64,000 bases of DNA, from contig NZ_JBGCCU010000019.1 of the NCBI RefSeq assembly GCF_041261445.1, positions 1 through 64,000 of the forward strand, read 5' to 3'. The notes under the pieces were generated by a model. It had not been told where the DNA came from. It saw nothing but the letters and a program-made list of their open reading frames with translations, and did not search any database. The position numbers were made by a program, and so were the translations under genes. Shown here piece after piece: positions 17,122-24,956 of the stretch. Source of the stretch: Catenulispora sp. EB89. Lineage in GTDB: Bacteria > Actinomycetota > Actinomycetes > Streptomycetales > Catenulisporaceae. Within the stretch, counting starts at the first letter, position 1. Every line of letters starts with the position of its first letter.

Positions 17122-17199
17122 GATTCCTCCAGTGCACGGGGTTACGAGGACGTGGTGGCATGGCGCCGGGGCGAGCCCCGGCGCCGGTCTCGGGGTGTG

Positions 17200-17343
17200 T
17201 CAGGGTGCGATGAAAGCCGAGTAGCGGCGTGCCGGATCGGGCTGCGGTGTGCGGTCGGCGGGGTGGCCGGCGGCGTGGTCCGGGATCACCGGCTTCGGCG
17301 TGCGCTTGCGCAGGTGTGCGGCGAGCCAGGCGGTGCTCTTCAT
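17200..17343 (-). CDS. Small hypothetical protein, 47 aa
   Basis: The ATG at 17343 overlaps the stop of the preceding 66-aa ORF (ATGA), which suggests coupled translation. It begins MKSTAWLAAHLRKRTPKPV, is rich in Pro, His and Arg, and ends YSAFIAP. It lies 78 bp ahead of the second NRMT gene. No homology is recognised. The overlap and its place in the run support it being translated. Confidence 0.55.
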   Translation of the reverse strand: MKSTAWLAAHLRKRTPKPVIPDHAAGHPADRTPQPDPARRYSAFIAP

Positions 17344-17540
17344 GCCGCCGCCTCCTGCGTGCTCACGGCCTTCACCGCGATGGACACCAGCACCGGCACG
17401 ACCGGCGCCAGGCCGGCCAGCTCGGCGGCGCCGATCAGCGCCGGGGCCAGCAGCGGACGCAGCGCGCGGGCCACGGCGGCCAGGTCGACGTCCGCGGCGA
17501 CGGCCTCGGGGACGCCGGAGATGGTCAGGGTCAACGACAT
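17340..17540 (-). CDS. Small hypothetical protein, 66 aa
   Basis: ATG at 17540 with a GGAGG box at good spacing (GGAGGTACCGCC-ATG). An amphipathic first half (LTISGVPEAVAADVDLAAVARAL) is followed by a hydrophobic stretch (PALIGAAELAGLAPVVPVLVSIAVKAV) that could be a membrane or hairpin helix. It overlaps the next small ORF by 4 bp. It belongs to the leader section of the second NRMT operon; function unknown. Confidence 0.6.
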   Translation of the reverse strand: MSLTLTISGVPEAVAADVDLAAVARALRPLLAPALIGAAELAGLAPVVPVLVSIAVKAVSTQEAAA

Positions 17541-17610
17541 GGCGGTACCTCCGTCGGGGTGCCCGTATCAGGGCATGGATGACCGACCCGCGGAGGCGGC
17601 GGGGGGAGTG

Positions 17611-17697
17611 CTAGGCGCCGGTGCGCGGCGCGGCCGCCTCGGGGTGGGAGGGCGTGCGGGGACTGGGGTCGGGACTGTGACTGTGGCCATCGCCCAT
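17611..17697 (-). CDS. His-rich leader peptide, 28 aa
   Basis: ATG at 17697 is preceded by GGGGAGGTGAGTGGC, giving an ideal eight-base spacing. The peptide starts MGDGHSHSPDPSP and has three His, one Asp pair and many Pro/Ser, ending at a TAG. It is the first ORF after the divergent promoter region. The 13 bases GGAGGTGAGTGGC before the start are identical to those before the leader ORF at 11468, tying the two transporter leaders together. Metal binding by the HxH stretch is possible but untested. Confidence 0.5.
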   Translation of the reverse strand: MGDGHSHSPDPSPRTPSHPEAAAPRTGA

Positions 17698-17770
17698 GCC
17701 ACTCACCTCCCCGGGTCCGGCGCGACGCGGCGCATGTCGCACCCTCACCGACCGTGGGGTGCCGCTTCGA

Positions 17771-17800
17771 AGTAGACACCCGGGGCGCTCGAATAGTCAA
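17771..17800 (-). promoter_or_regulatory. Predicted promoter of the second NRMT operon
   Basis: On the minus strand, TTGACT (17800-17795) and TCTACT (17776-17771) are 18 bases apart. The -35 hexamer overlaps the left end of the 24-bp palindrome at 17797-17820, so a bound repressor would block it. The -10 is only a 4/6 match. Confidence 0.45.
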
Positions 17801-17820
17801 GCGATTGCGCAAACGTTTGA
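17797..17820. promoter_or_regulatory. 24-bp near-palindromic operator between divergent promoters
   Basis: The half TCAAGCGATTGC faces GCAAACGTTTGA read on the same strand; 20 of 24 positions are symmetric. It contains an inner perfect palindrome CAAACGTTTG. It overlaps the -35 hexamers of both the minus-strand NRMT operon and the plus-strand arsR-mgtA operon. Long 12-12 palindromes are typical of SmtB/ArsR repressors, and the arsR-type gene begins 83 bp away. Confidence 0.65.
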
Positions 17821-17846
17821 GTGGATCTCCGGCCGTCGGGCACAAT
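17817..17846 (+). promoter_or_regulatory. Predicted promoter of the arsR-mgtA operon
   Basis: TTGAGT (17817-17822) and CACAAT (17841-17846) are 18 bases apart. The -35 shares four bases with the palindromic operator. Predicted transcription would start near 17853, about 50 nt before the arsR-type start codon. Confidence 0.4.
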
Positions 17847-17902
17847 GGACGCTACCGATCCGGGCCCCGGCCCGGGATACAGCACAGATGCGAGGAGGTG
17901 AC

Positions 17903-18289
17903 ATGCGCCGCAGACAGGAGTCCCGCACCGAGGACGACGCCGTCCCCGACGACGGGGCGCCGAGTCCCAGGCTCCTTCAGGACGCGGCCGCCACCTTCGG
18001 CATGCTGGCCGCGACCACCCGGCTGCACATCGTGTGGCTGCTGGCCCGGGCCGAGCAGGACGTGACGGCGCTGGCCGAAGCGACCGGCAGCAACGTGGCC
18101 GCGGTGAGCCAGCACCTGGCCAAGCTGAAGCTGGCCGGCCTGGTCAGCGCGCGCCGCGAGGGCCGCCGCCAGGTCTACGTCGTGGACGACCCGCACGTCG
18201 TCGCGATCGTCCGGCAGATGCTGGACCACCACGCCGAACTGGCCGGCGAGTCGATCCCCGCCATCCGGAGGTCCGCCAGGCCGGCCTAG
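17903..18289 (+). CDS. ArsR/SmtB-family metal-responsive repressor
   Basis: A 128-residue winged-helix protein: LLQDAAATFGMLAATTRLHIVWLL, then the recognition helix in GSNVAAVSQHLAKLKLAGLV and the wing REGRRQVYVV. The last helix holds D96-x-H98-x10-H109-x2-E112, exactly the alpha-5 site of SmtB and CzrA-type zinc/cobalt/nickel sensors; the alpha-3 ELCVCDL cysteine site is absent. ATG follows GAGGAGG. It lies 45 bp ahead of the P-type ATPase gene and probably represses its own operon and the divergent NRMT operon through the palindrome at 17797-17820 (inference). Confidence 0.88.
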   Translation: MRRRQESRTEDDAVPDDGAPSPRLLQDAAATFGMLAATTRLHIVWLLARAEQDVTALAEATGSNVAAVSQHLAKLKLAGLVSARREGRRQVYVVDDPHVVAIVRQMLDHHAELAGESIPAIRRSARPA

Positions 18290-18334
18290 CCACCGCGCGC
18301 GGTTCCCCGCCGCACGACCGGAGAACGAACCGCC

Positions 18335-21142
18335 ATGACGCTCCTGTCCCCGTTCCGCGGCCCCACCGCAGCCCCGGCGGCGGCCCTGACGGAACGCAGC
18401 GCCGAGCTGGCGGCATGCGGCGGACAGCCGGTCCTGCAAGTCCTGCGCGGCCTCGACAGCGGACTGCGCGGCCTGACAGAAGCCGAGGCCGCCGCACGCC
18501 TGGAACGCGACGGCGAGAACGACCTCAGCCGCCCCGAACGCACCACAGCACGGGGCCTGGCAGCAGCATTCCGCGCCCCGTTCCTCCTGGTCCTGACCGT
18601 CCTGGACGCGGTCTTCGCCCTCAGCGGCGACCTCGGCGGCGTCCTGGCCATCACGGCGATGATCGCCATAGCGGCACTGATGCGCTTCTGGCAGGAGCAA
18701 CGCTCACGCCGCACAGTCGACGCACTGCGAGCGCTGGTCCTGACGACCGCCACCGTGGTCCGCCGCGCCGACGACACCAGCGAGCCGATCACGCGCGAGC
18801 TCCCCTTCGACCAACTGGTGGTCGGCGACGTGGTGCGCCTCAGCGCCGGCGACCTGATCCCGGCGGACCTGCGGCTGCTGCGCTCGAAGGACCTGTTCCT
18901 GGACCAGGGTCTGCTGTCCGGCGAGTCGATGCCGGTGGGGAAGCACGCGGAGTTGTCGGGGACGGCCGGCGCCGCGGGTGCGGCTGCCCGCGGTCATGCC
19001 TTCGGCCGCGCGACTCTGCGCCTGGTCGACGCCGCCGACTCGCCCGATGCCGCCCCGGCCGACTCCCGCGCCTCCGCCGGCAGCCCCGTTCGCGACCCGG
19101 TTGCCCCGTGCGAGCTTCCCGCGACCCCCGCCTCCGACCACCCCGCCCTCTGCCTCGCCGGCACACACGTCCTCTCCGGCACCGCCACGGCGGTCGTCAT
19201 CGCCACCGGCGCCCGGACCTACCTCGCCGACCTCGGGCGCGAGTTGGAGCGCGAGCGGCCGGCCGGGGCCTTCGACCGGGGTGTCGCGTCGGTCAGCTGG
19301 ATGCTGCTGCGCTTCATGCTCGTGCTGGCGCCGCTGGTCTTCGTGGTCAGCGGTGTGGCTTCCGGCAGCTGGCATCGGGCCTTCCTGTTCTCGGTCGCGG
19401 TCGCCGTCGGGATCACGCCCGAGATGCTGCCGGTCGTCGTGACCACCACGCTGGCGCGCGGCGCGGTCGCGATGGCGCGGCGCCGGGTCGTCGTCAAGCG
19501 GCTGCCGGCGATTCAGGACCTCGGCGCGATGGACGTGCTCTGCGTCGACAAGACCGGCACCCTCACCGAGGGCGCGCCCGCTCTCGACCGCTACACCGAC
19601 GCCTGGGGCCGCGCCGATGTCGCCGTCCTCGACTACGCCGCCCTCAACAGCCTCTTCCAGGCCGGCTGGCGCAATCCCCTCGACGAGGCCGTCGTCGCGC
19701 ACGCCGAAGCCCACCCCGAAGCCCTCGCGCTGCCCGACCCCGCCTGGGAAAAGGTCGACGAGATCCCCTTCGACTTCAGCCGCCGCCGCATGAGCGTGGT
19801 CGTCGCCGCGACGGACGGCGGCTTCGAACCCGACCACCTCATCGTCACCAAGGGCTCCGTCGAGGAAGTCGTCGACTGCTGTACCTCAGTCCTCGACGAC
19901 GGCCGCGCCGTCCCCCTCGACCCCGACCTGCGCGCCCGCATCGACAAGGTCGCCGCCGCCGACCGCGACGCCGGCCTGCGGCTGCTCGCGGTCGCCGTCC
20001 GCACCGTCCCGACGAAAGGCGCGCGGCCGAGCCCCTACACCGTCGCCGACGAATCCGGCCTCACCCTCGTCGGCCTGCTCGGCTTCACCGACCCCGCCAA
20101 GGACTCGGCCGTCGCGGCCCTCAAAGAGCTCGCCGACCGCGGCGTCCAGGTCAAGGTCATCACCGGTGACGAGCCCTCTGCCGCGGCGCGCGTCTGCCGC
20201 GAGGTCGGCATAGCCCCCGGCGCCGTCGTCGACGGCCGCACGCTGGCCACCCTCGACGACGCCGCCCTGACCGCCCTCGCGGCCGGCACCACCGTCTTCG
20301 CCAAGACCGACCCTCTGGCCAAGGCCCGCATCGTCGAGGCCCTGCGCCGTGCCGGCCACACCGTCGGCTACCTCGGCGACGGCGTCAACGACGCCCCGGC
20401 CCTGCACGCCGCCGACGTCGGCCTCACCGCCCCGGACGCCACCGACCTGGCCCGCGAGACCGCCGACGTCATCCTCCTGGACAAGGACCTCACCGTCCTG
20501 GCCGCCGGCGTGGAGGAGGGCCGCCGCACCTTCGCCAACTCCCTGAAGTACATCCGCGCCGCTACCAGCTCCAACTTCGGCAACGTCCTGTCGGTGACGG
20601 CCGCCGCGGCCTTCCTGCCGTTCCTGCCGATGCTCCCGATCCAGCTCCTGGTCCAGAACCTGCTCTACGACCTGTCCCAGCTGGCGCTGCCCTGGGACGC
20701 CGTCGACGACGAGGAGATCACCGAGCCTCGCCGCTGGGACAGCAGGGCCCTGCGACGCTTCGTGGTCCGCGTCGGCCCGCTCAGCTCGCTGTTCGACCTC
20801 GCCACCTGGGCCGTCCTGTGGTGGGTGCTGGCCGCCGGCGACTCCCGCGTGTCCCTGTTCCAGACCGGCTGGTTCGTCGAGGGCCTGCTGTCCCAGGTGC
20901 TCGCGGTCCACATCATCAGGACCCGAAGACTCCCGTTCGTCTCCTCGCGCGCCAGCCGCCCGGTGCTCTACGCGACCGGCGCGGCGATGCTCGCCGGCCT
21001 CGTCCTGCCGTTCAGCATGCTGGCCGGCAGCATGGGGATGAGCACGCTGCCGGCCCTGTACTTCGCCTTCCTGACGCTGATCCTGCTCGGCTACTGCGCC
21101 CTGCTCCAGGCCGCGAAGCTCACGTTCAGCGGCGCTGAATAA
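18335..21142 (+). CDS. mgtA: MgtA-type P-type ATPase (P3B, Mg2+ uptake)
   Basis: A 935-residue P-type ATPase with the phosphorylation motif DKTGTLTE near residue 405, the hinge GDGVNDAPALHAADVGL near 680, and the TM segment VQNLLYDLSQLALPWDAVDD near 775 that matches MgtA/MgtB and not P1B heavy-metal pumps. There is no N-terminal CxxC metal domain and no CPx motif in TM4. Family members import Mg2+ at the cost of ATP. The actuator domain contains an unusual Ala/Pro/Ser-rich insert of about 60 residues (roughly 210-275). It sits in an operon with an ArsR/SmtB-type regulator, unlike the PhoPQ or M-box control usual for mgtA. The gene ends 18 bp before the convergent injection-system operon. Confidence 0.92.
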   Translation: MTLLSPFRGPTAAPAAALTERSAELAACGGQPVLQVLRGLDSGLRGLTEAEAAARLERDGENDLSRPERTTARGLAAAFRAPFLLVLTVLDAVFALSGDLGGVLAITAMIAIAALMRFWQEQRSRRTVDALRALVLTTATVVRRADDTSEPITRELPFDQLVVGDVVRLSAGDLIPADLRLLRSKDLFLDQGLLSGESMPVGKHAELSGTAGAAGAAARGHAFGRATLRLVDAADSPDAAPADSRASAGSPVRDPVAPCELPATPASDHPALCLAGTHVLSGTATAVVIATGARTYLADLGRELERERPAGAFDRGVASVSWMLLRFMLVLAPLVFVVSGVASGSWHRAFLFSVAVAVGITPEMLPVVVTTTLARGAVAMARRRVVVKRLPAIQDLGAMDVLCVDKTGTLTEGAPALDRYTDAWGRADVAVLDYAALNSLFQAGWRNPLDEAVVAHAEAHPEALALPDPAWEKVDEIPFDFSRRRMSVVVAATDGGFEPDHLIVTKGSVEEVVDCCTSVLDDGRAVPLDPDLRARIDKVAAADRDAGLRLLAVAVRTVPTKGARPSPYTVADESGLTLVGLLGFTDPAKDSAVAALKELADRGVQVKVITGDEPSAAARVCREVGIAPGAVVDGRTLATLDDAALTALAAGTTVFAKTDPLAKARIVEALRRAGHTVGYLGDGVNDAPALHAADVGLTAPDATDLARETADVILLDKDLTVLAAGVEEGRRTFANSLKYIRAATSSNFGNVLSVTAAAAFLPFLPMLPIQLLVQNLLYDLSQLALPWDAVDDEEITEPRRWDSRALRRFVVRVGPLSSLFDLATWAVLWWVLAAGDSRVSLFQTGWFVEGLLSQVLAVHIIRTRRLPFVSSRASRPVLYATGAAMLAGLVLPFSMLAGSMGMSTLPALYFAFLTLILLGYCALLQAAKLTFSGAE

Positions 21143-21160
21143 GCCAATTGAACAGAAGTC

Positions 21161-22660
21161 CTAACTCTCAGCCTTTGACGGCTCCGCAGCCTTCGACGAC
21201 TCCGAAGCCGCCAACGTCTCCGGCCCGACCGCCAACGGCCCGAACACCATCCGCAGATCAGTGTTCTGACCCTGCTCCCGACCGCTCAAATACGCCAGCG
21301 GCGCGTAGTGCCAAGCGGGCCCGTCCGGCGCCTCCAGCAACGGATTCCCCGTCGCGTCCGTCGGCCACAGCACGTCACCGGTCGCGATCCGCGCCGGCAC
21401 CGTCCAGTAGTCCCCGGTCCGGTAGCTGCCGCCGGGCTGGAAGTACACCTGGACCCCGTTCTCCAGATCCAGCCACACCCCCTCCTTGATCTCGACCGCC
21501 CCGTGGACCAGCCGCGGCGCCCCGCGCCCGGCCGGCGCCGTCTGGTCCCAGCGCCGCAGGTACGGGTGCCGCGTCGGGTCGGAGCCGACGTTGTTCGCCG
21601 GCGCCCCCGACAGCAGCACCCGGCGCCCCGGGATGTCGATCTCGTCGACCTGCACCAACGGCAGCGGCTTGCCGTGCGCCAGGTAGGAGTCGTCGACGAT
21701 CTCGACCCAGTCCCCGACGTCCAGCGCCAGCTTGTCGTCGCGCCCCAGCGAGTCCAGCGTCACCCACTGGTCGGCCAGCGCGGTGATGCCGAACACCACC
21801 GACCCGTTCTCCCGCGACCACACGAACGTCGGCGCCGACAACGCCGAGCGCATCGCCACGCTGCTGCCGGTGTTCGTCTCCGGCAGCTGCCCGCCGTCGT
21901 GGATCTCCACGCGGTACAGCTGGTTCTCCCGGCCCCGGTAGGCCGCGTCGGGGGAGGACAGGCACGGATCGTTCTCCACCCGCGCCGGCACCTTCGCCCG
22001 CGCCGCGAGCGCGTCCCCGGCAGTGGCCTGATTCTCCGCCCACGTGGTGAACGCCGCACGCACCGACTTCGCATCGGTCGCGTCCACGCCGACCTCCGCC
22101 GCCGAGGCCGCCAGCACCTGCCACGACACTTTCGCGCGCGCCGCGGTGTCCGGCATCGCGGCGCCCAGCGCGACCTCGCGCATCGACGGATCCTCCACCG
22201 CCGCGACCAGCCGCTCGTACATCTTCAGGTACACCACGAACGGGAAGTCCGGCAGCCGGTCGTCCGGGTTCTCCGGATCCCGGAAGGCATCCGGCTGGTC
22301 GTAGTAGCTCCACGTCGTAGGACCGCTGCCGGTCCGGACCGTGGTGTCGACCACGGCCGTGCCAGGGGCCGGCCGGTCCGCGTCGTTCCGGATCCCGTCG
22401 ATGTAGTACTCCCCGGGCCCGATCGTCAGGTCCGGCAGGTGGTCGCTGTCGTCGATCTCGAACCCGATCTGGAACCCGAAGCGGTCCGTGGGTCCGCCGT
22501 TCTGGCCGATCAGCGCGGCGGCCAGCCGCCGCGCCGTGTCCAGGTCGATCTGCAGCTGCTCGTTGGCGTCCGAGTCCAGCTGGACCCGGCCCTGCTGGGC
22601 GTAGACCGCCGAGTAGTGCTTGTCCGCGTCGAACGTCAGACGCGAGAAATCTCCGTGCAT
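21161..22660 (-). CDS. DUF6519-type CIS-associated protein
   Basis: Last gene of the injection-system operon, 499 residues. ATG at 22660 (MHGDFSRLTFDADKHYSAVY) has AGGGGG eight bases upstream. The family start QQGRVQLDSDANEQLQIDLD is typical of DUF6519 proteins, which occur next to contractile injection baseplate genes. Repeated SGAP/GxxVYFQPGGSYRTGDYW segments suggest a beta-rich fold, perhaps an external spike, fibre or adaptor. The C-terminus is a Ser/Glu/Lys/Ala tail. The precise role is unknown; position next to the beta-helix protein suggests a peripheral baseplate or receptor-facing part. Confidence 0.75.
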   Translation of the reverse strand: MHGDFSRLTFDADKHYSAVYAQQGRVQLDSDANEQLQIDLDTARRLAAALIGQNGGPTDRFGFQIGFEIDDSDHLPDLTIGPGEYYIDGIRNDADRPAPGTAVVDTTVRTGSGPTTWSYYDQPDAFRDPENPDDRLPDFPFVVYLKMYERLVAAVEDPSMREVALGAAMPDTAARAKVSWQVLAASAAEVGVDATDAKSVRAAFTTWAENQATAGDALAARAKVPARVENDPCLSSPDAAYRGRENQLYRVEIHDGGQLPETNTGSSVAMRSALSAPTFVWSRENGSVVFGITALADQWVTLDSLGRDDKLALDVGDWVEIVDDSYLAHGKPLPLVQVDEIDIPGRRVLLSGAPANNVGSDPTRHPYLRRWDQTAPAGRGAPRLVHGAVEIKEGVWLDLENGVQVYFQPGGSYRTGDYWTVPARIATGDVLWPTDATGNPLLEAPDGPAWHYAPLAYLSGREQGQNTDLRMVFGPLAVGPETLAASESSKAAEPSKAES

Positions 22661-22679
22661 GGTCACATCCCCCTGGAGG

Positions 22680-24956
22680 TCACGAAACGTAGATGATGCC
22701 GGCGTCGAAACCCGCCGGGGTCGACTCGGTGAGCCTCGCGGTCAGGTTGTCCTCGCGCTGGGGCTGGTAGAGGTCGTGGTACACGCCGAGCTCGGAGCCG
22801 TCCTCCGCGCCCCGGACGATCTCGCGCGCGCACCCGGACGACAGCTGCGCGTAGGCAGCCGTGCCATAACGCTGCGACGTGAACAGCGGACGCACCCGAA
22901 GCGGCTCGGTCCGCTGCAACCCCGCAGCCTGATCGGCGGTCAGCAGCCCGTCCGCCAACTGCTCGGCGACCGCCGCCAGCACCAGATCCGGCTGGCTGTC
23001 ATAGCGGCGCGGCGTCCTCGAACCCGGAGGTGCGTAGCAGAACCGCACGCACCCCACGCCGCGCCGCGCGACGTTCACGTTCCCGCTCAGGATCGAGTTC
23101 TCAGCGATCTGAATCGCGTGCGTGTGCACCTCCCCGATCACCGTGGACCGGTACAGGTGCAGCTCCGCGAACGCGATACAGCAGTCCGGCCCGGACAGCG
23201 CCGGGAGGTCCCGCGCGGTCGCGTCGAGCACCGAGTCCGCGATGTGGATCGGCAGCGGATCGTGCCGGACCTCGTCGGTGATCACCAGGATCGAGCCGAC
23301 GACGCTCTTGGAGATCTGCGTGCACGCCGACGTCGCCTCCAGCACCAGGCTCGGCTCCTCCGGGAACAGCGGCCCGCAGTGGTGCGCCAGCGTCCAGCCC
23401 GGGACCAGCGTGCTGTCGGTGATGGACAGCGTCCCGATGTCCCCGTTGACCTGCACGCCGCGTCCGGTGATCAGCAGCCCGTCCAGCACGACGTGCGGCG
23501 CGTCCGTGCCCCGGTTCGGGTCGGAGGCCTCCGGGGCGTCCAACCCCGGGCCCCGGATCACCAGCGCGTCGGGCCGGTTGCTGTACCAGTCCAGCAGCCG
23601 GATCACCGGCCGTGCGCCGTCGGCGGCCCGCAGGGTGAACCGCTCGCCGTATTCGAGCACGAACTCCAGCTGCTCCTGGAACGCGCTGCTCGCCGTCAGC
23701 TCGATGACGCCGTCCGATCCGGCGGTCCCGGCCGCCTGGTCGGCGCGCCACTGCTCGAAGGCGTCGGTGATGCGCTCGAAGCGCTCGCCGGGACCGACCC
23801 GGTACGGCGTCACGTCCTGCGGCGTCGTCACCTCCCGCGGATACTCCCCGCCGCCGAGCGCCTCGACGGCCGCGTAGTGGTACGTCACCCACACGCCCTG
23901 CCGCGGAGCGCTGCGCGCGTTGAACACCATGCGGCCGGTCTCCGGATCCACCACCACCTGCCCGCGCTTGGCCTTGTACGTCCACTGCGACAGGTCGGCG
24001 ACCACGATGTTGGCCGGCGGGATCGGCTCGGTGTCGCCGTCGCGCCAGATGGCGAACGACTTGCCGGGCCCGTACAGGTCCGCCAGGCGCTCGGTGAGCA
24101 GCCGGCGGCTGATCCGGGTCGGTACGTTGTCGATCGCCGCGCTGTGCTCCGCCGACGGCTCGGCCACCGGGTTCACGACCAGCTGCGTGTCGTTGCCCAG
24201 GATCGAGAACGTGTACTCGTTGCGGGCCCGGTCGACGCAGTGCGCCGGGGCGTGCGTCAGGTGGAACGGCGCCAGGCGCCAGACGAACACACCGACCTCC
24301 GGCGGCGCGTACCGGCCCGCACCCGGCGCGCGCGAGGACGAATCCACGCGCCGCACCTCGCCCCGGTGCGCGATCGTGTCGAACGGCGAGTCCAGCAGAT
24401 CCAGCGCCAAACCCTCGCGCAGGTCCACCAGCCGCCCCCGGCGTTCGCGCACCGCGACCGCCGACAACCCGCTCCCCGGCAACGCCGGCGCCGGTGTCGC
24501 AGGGTCCTCATACCAGCGGATCGGCGCCGTGGTCGCGGTGAGCCGTGCGAACTCCACGGCCTTGGCCGGCCAGTCCGCCACCGAGCCGGCCACCTCGGCC
24601 AGCAGCGCCAGCGTGCCCTTGCGCCGCCGGTCGTGCACGGTGTCGGCGACATCCCGGCGCGGCGCCAGCCGCCCGGCCAGCGCCTCGGCCACGCTCGCGC
24701 CGTCCCCGCCGGACAACGCCTCGGCGTACCCGGGCAGGATCTGGTAGCCGACCAGGTCGCCGAGGTACGGCACCACCCAGTCGTCGCAGGTCTCGATGAA
24801 CCAGTTCGCGTACAGCTGCTCGATGTTCGTCCGGGTCAGGTCCACCTGCTCGGCGATCACCGCGAGCAGCGCCCGCAGCGGTTCGCCGACCTGCGCGTCG
24901 CGCAGCTTGTCCCAGCGCGGCAGCAGGTCGTACAGCTGGTCGGGGCTGCGGCTCAT
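22680..24956 (-). CDS. P2 gpI-like tail protein with beta-helix region
   Basis: A 758-residue protein. The N-terminal 130 residues (QLYDLLPRWDKLRDAQVGEPLRALLAVIAEQ, then DWVVPYLGDLVGY) match the phage tail protein I-like domain that joins baseplate and fibre in CIS clusters. The middle (about 400-620) has repeated VVLDGLLITGRGVQVNG, LSITDSTLVPG and IAENSILSGNVNV rungs, as in parallel beta-helix proteins. ATG at 24956 overlaps the stop of the preceding gene (ATGA). It may take the place of the tail fibre gene, which is otherwise missing in this cluster. Confidence 0.8.
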   Translation of the reverse strand: MSRSPDQLYDLLPRWDKLRDAQVGEPLRALLAVIAEQVDLTRTNIEQLYANWFIETCDDWVVPYLGDLVGYQILPGYAEALSGGDGASVAEALAGRLAPRRDVADTVHDRRRKGTLALLAEVAGSVADWPAKAVEFARLTATTAPIRWYEDPATPAPALPGSGLSAVAVRERRGRLVDLREGLALDLLDSPFDTIAHRGEVRRVDSSSRAPGAGRYAPPEVGVFVWRLAPFHLTHAPAHCVDRARNEYTFSILGNDTQLVVNPVAEPSAEHSAAIDNVPTRISRRLLTERLADLYGPGKSFAIWRDGDTEPIPPANIVVADLSQWTYKAKRGQVVVDPETGRMVFNARSAPRQGVWVTYHYAAVEALGGGEYPREVTTPQDVTPYRVGPGERFERITDAFEQWRADQAAGTAGSDGVIELTASSAFQEQLEFVLEYGERFTLRAADGARPVIRLLDWYSNRPDALVIRGPGLDAPEASDPNRGTDAPHVVLDGLLITGRGVQVNGDIGTLSITDSTLVPGWTLAHHCGPLFPEEPSLVLEATSACTQISKSVVGSILVITDEVRHDPLPIHIADSVLDATARDLPALSGPDCCIAFAELHLYRSTVIGEVHTHAIQIAENSILSGNVNVARRGVGCVRFCYAPPGSRTPRRYDSQPDLVLAAVAEQLADGLLTADQAAGLQRTEPLRVRPLFTSQRYGTAAYAQLSSGCAREIVRGAEDGSELGVYHDLYQPQREDNLTARLTESTPAGFDAGIIYVS

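Noticed and set aside
17200-17900. Second M-box upstream of the minus-strand transporter
   Set aside because: Neither GTTAGGTGAGGC nor the GCCAAAGC element occurs on the minus strand in this stretch.
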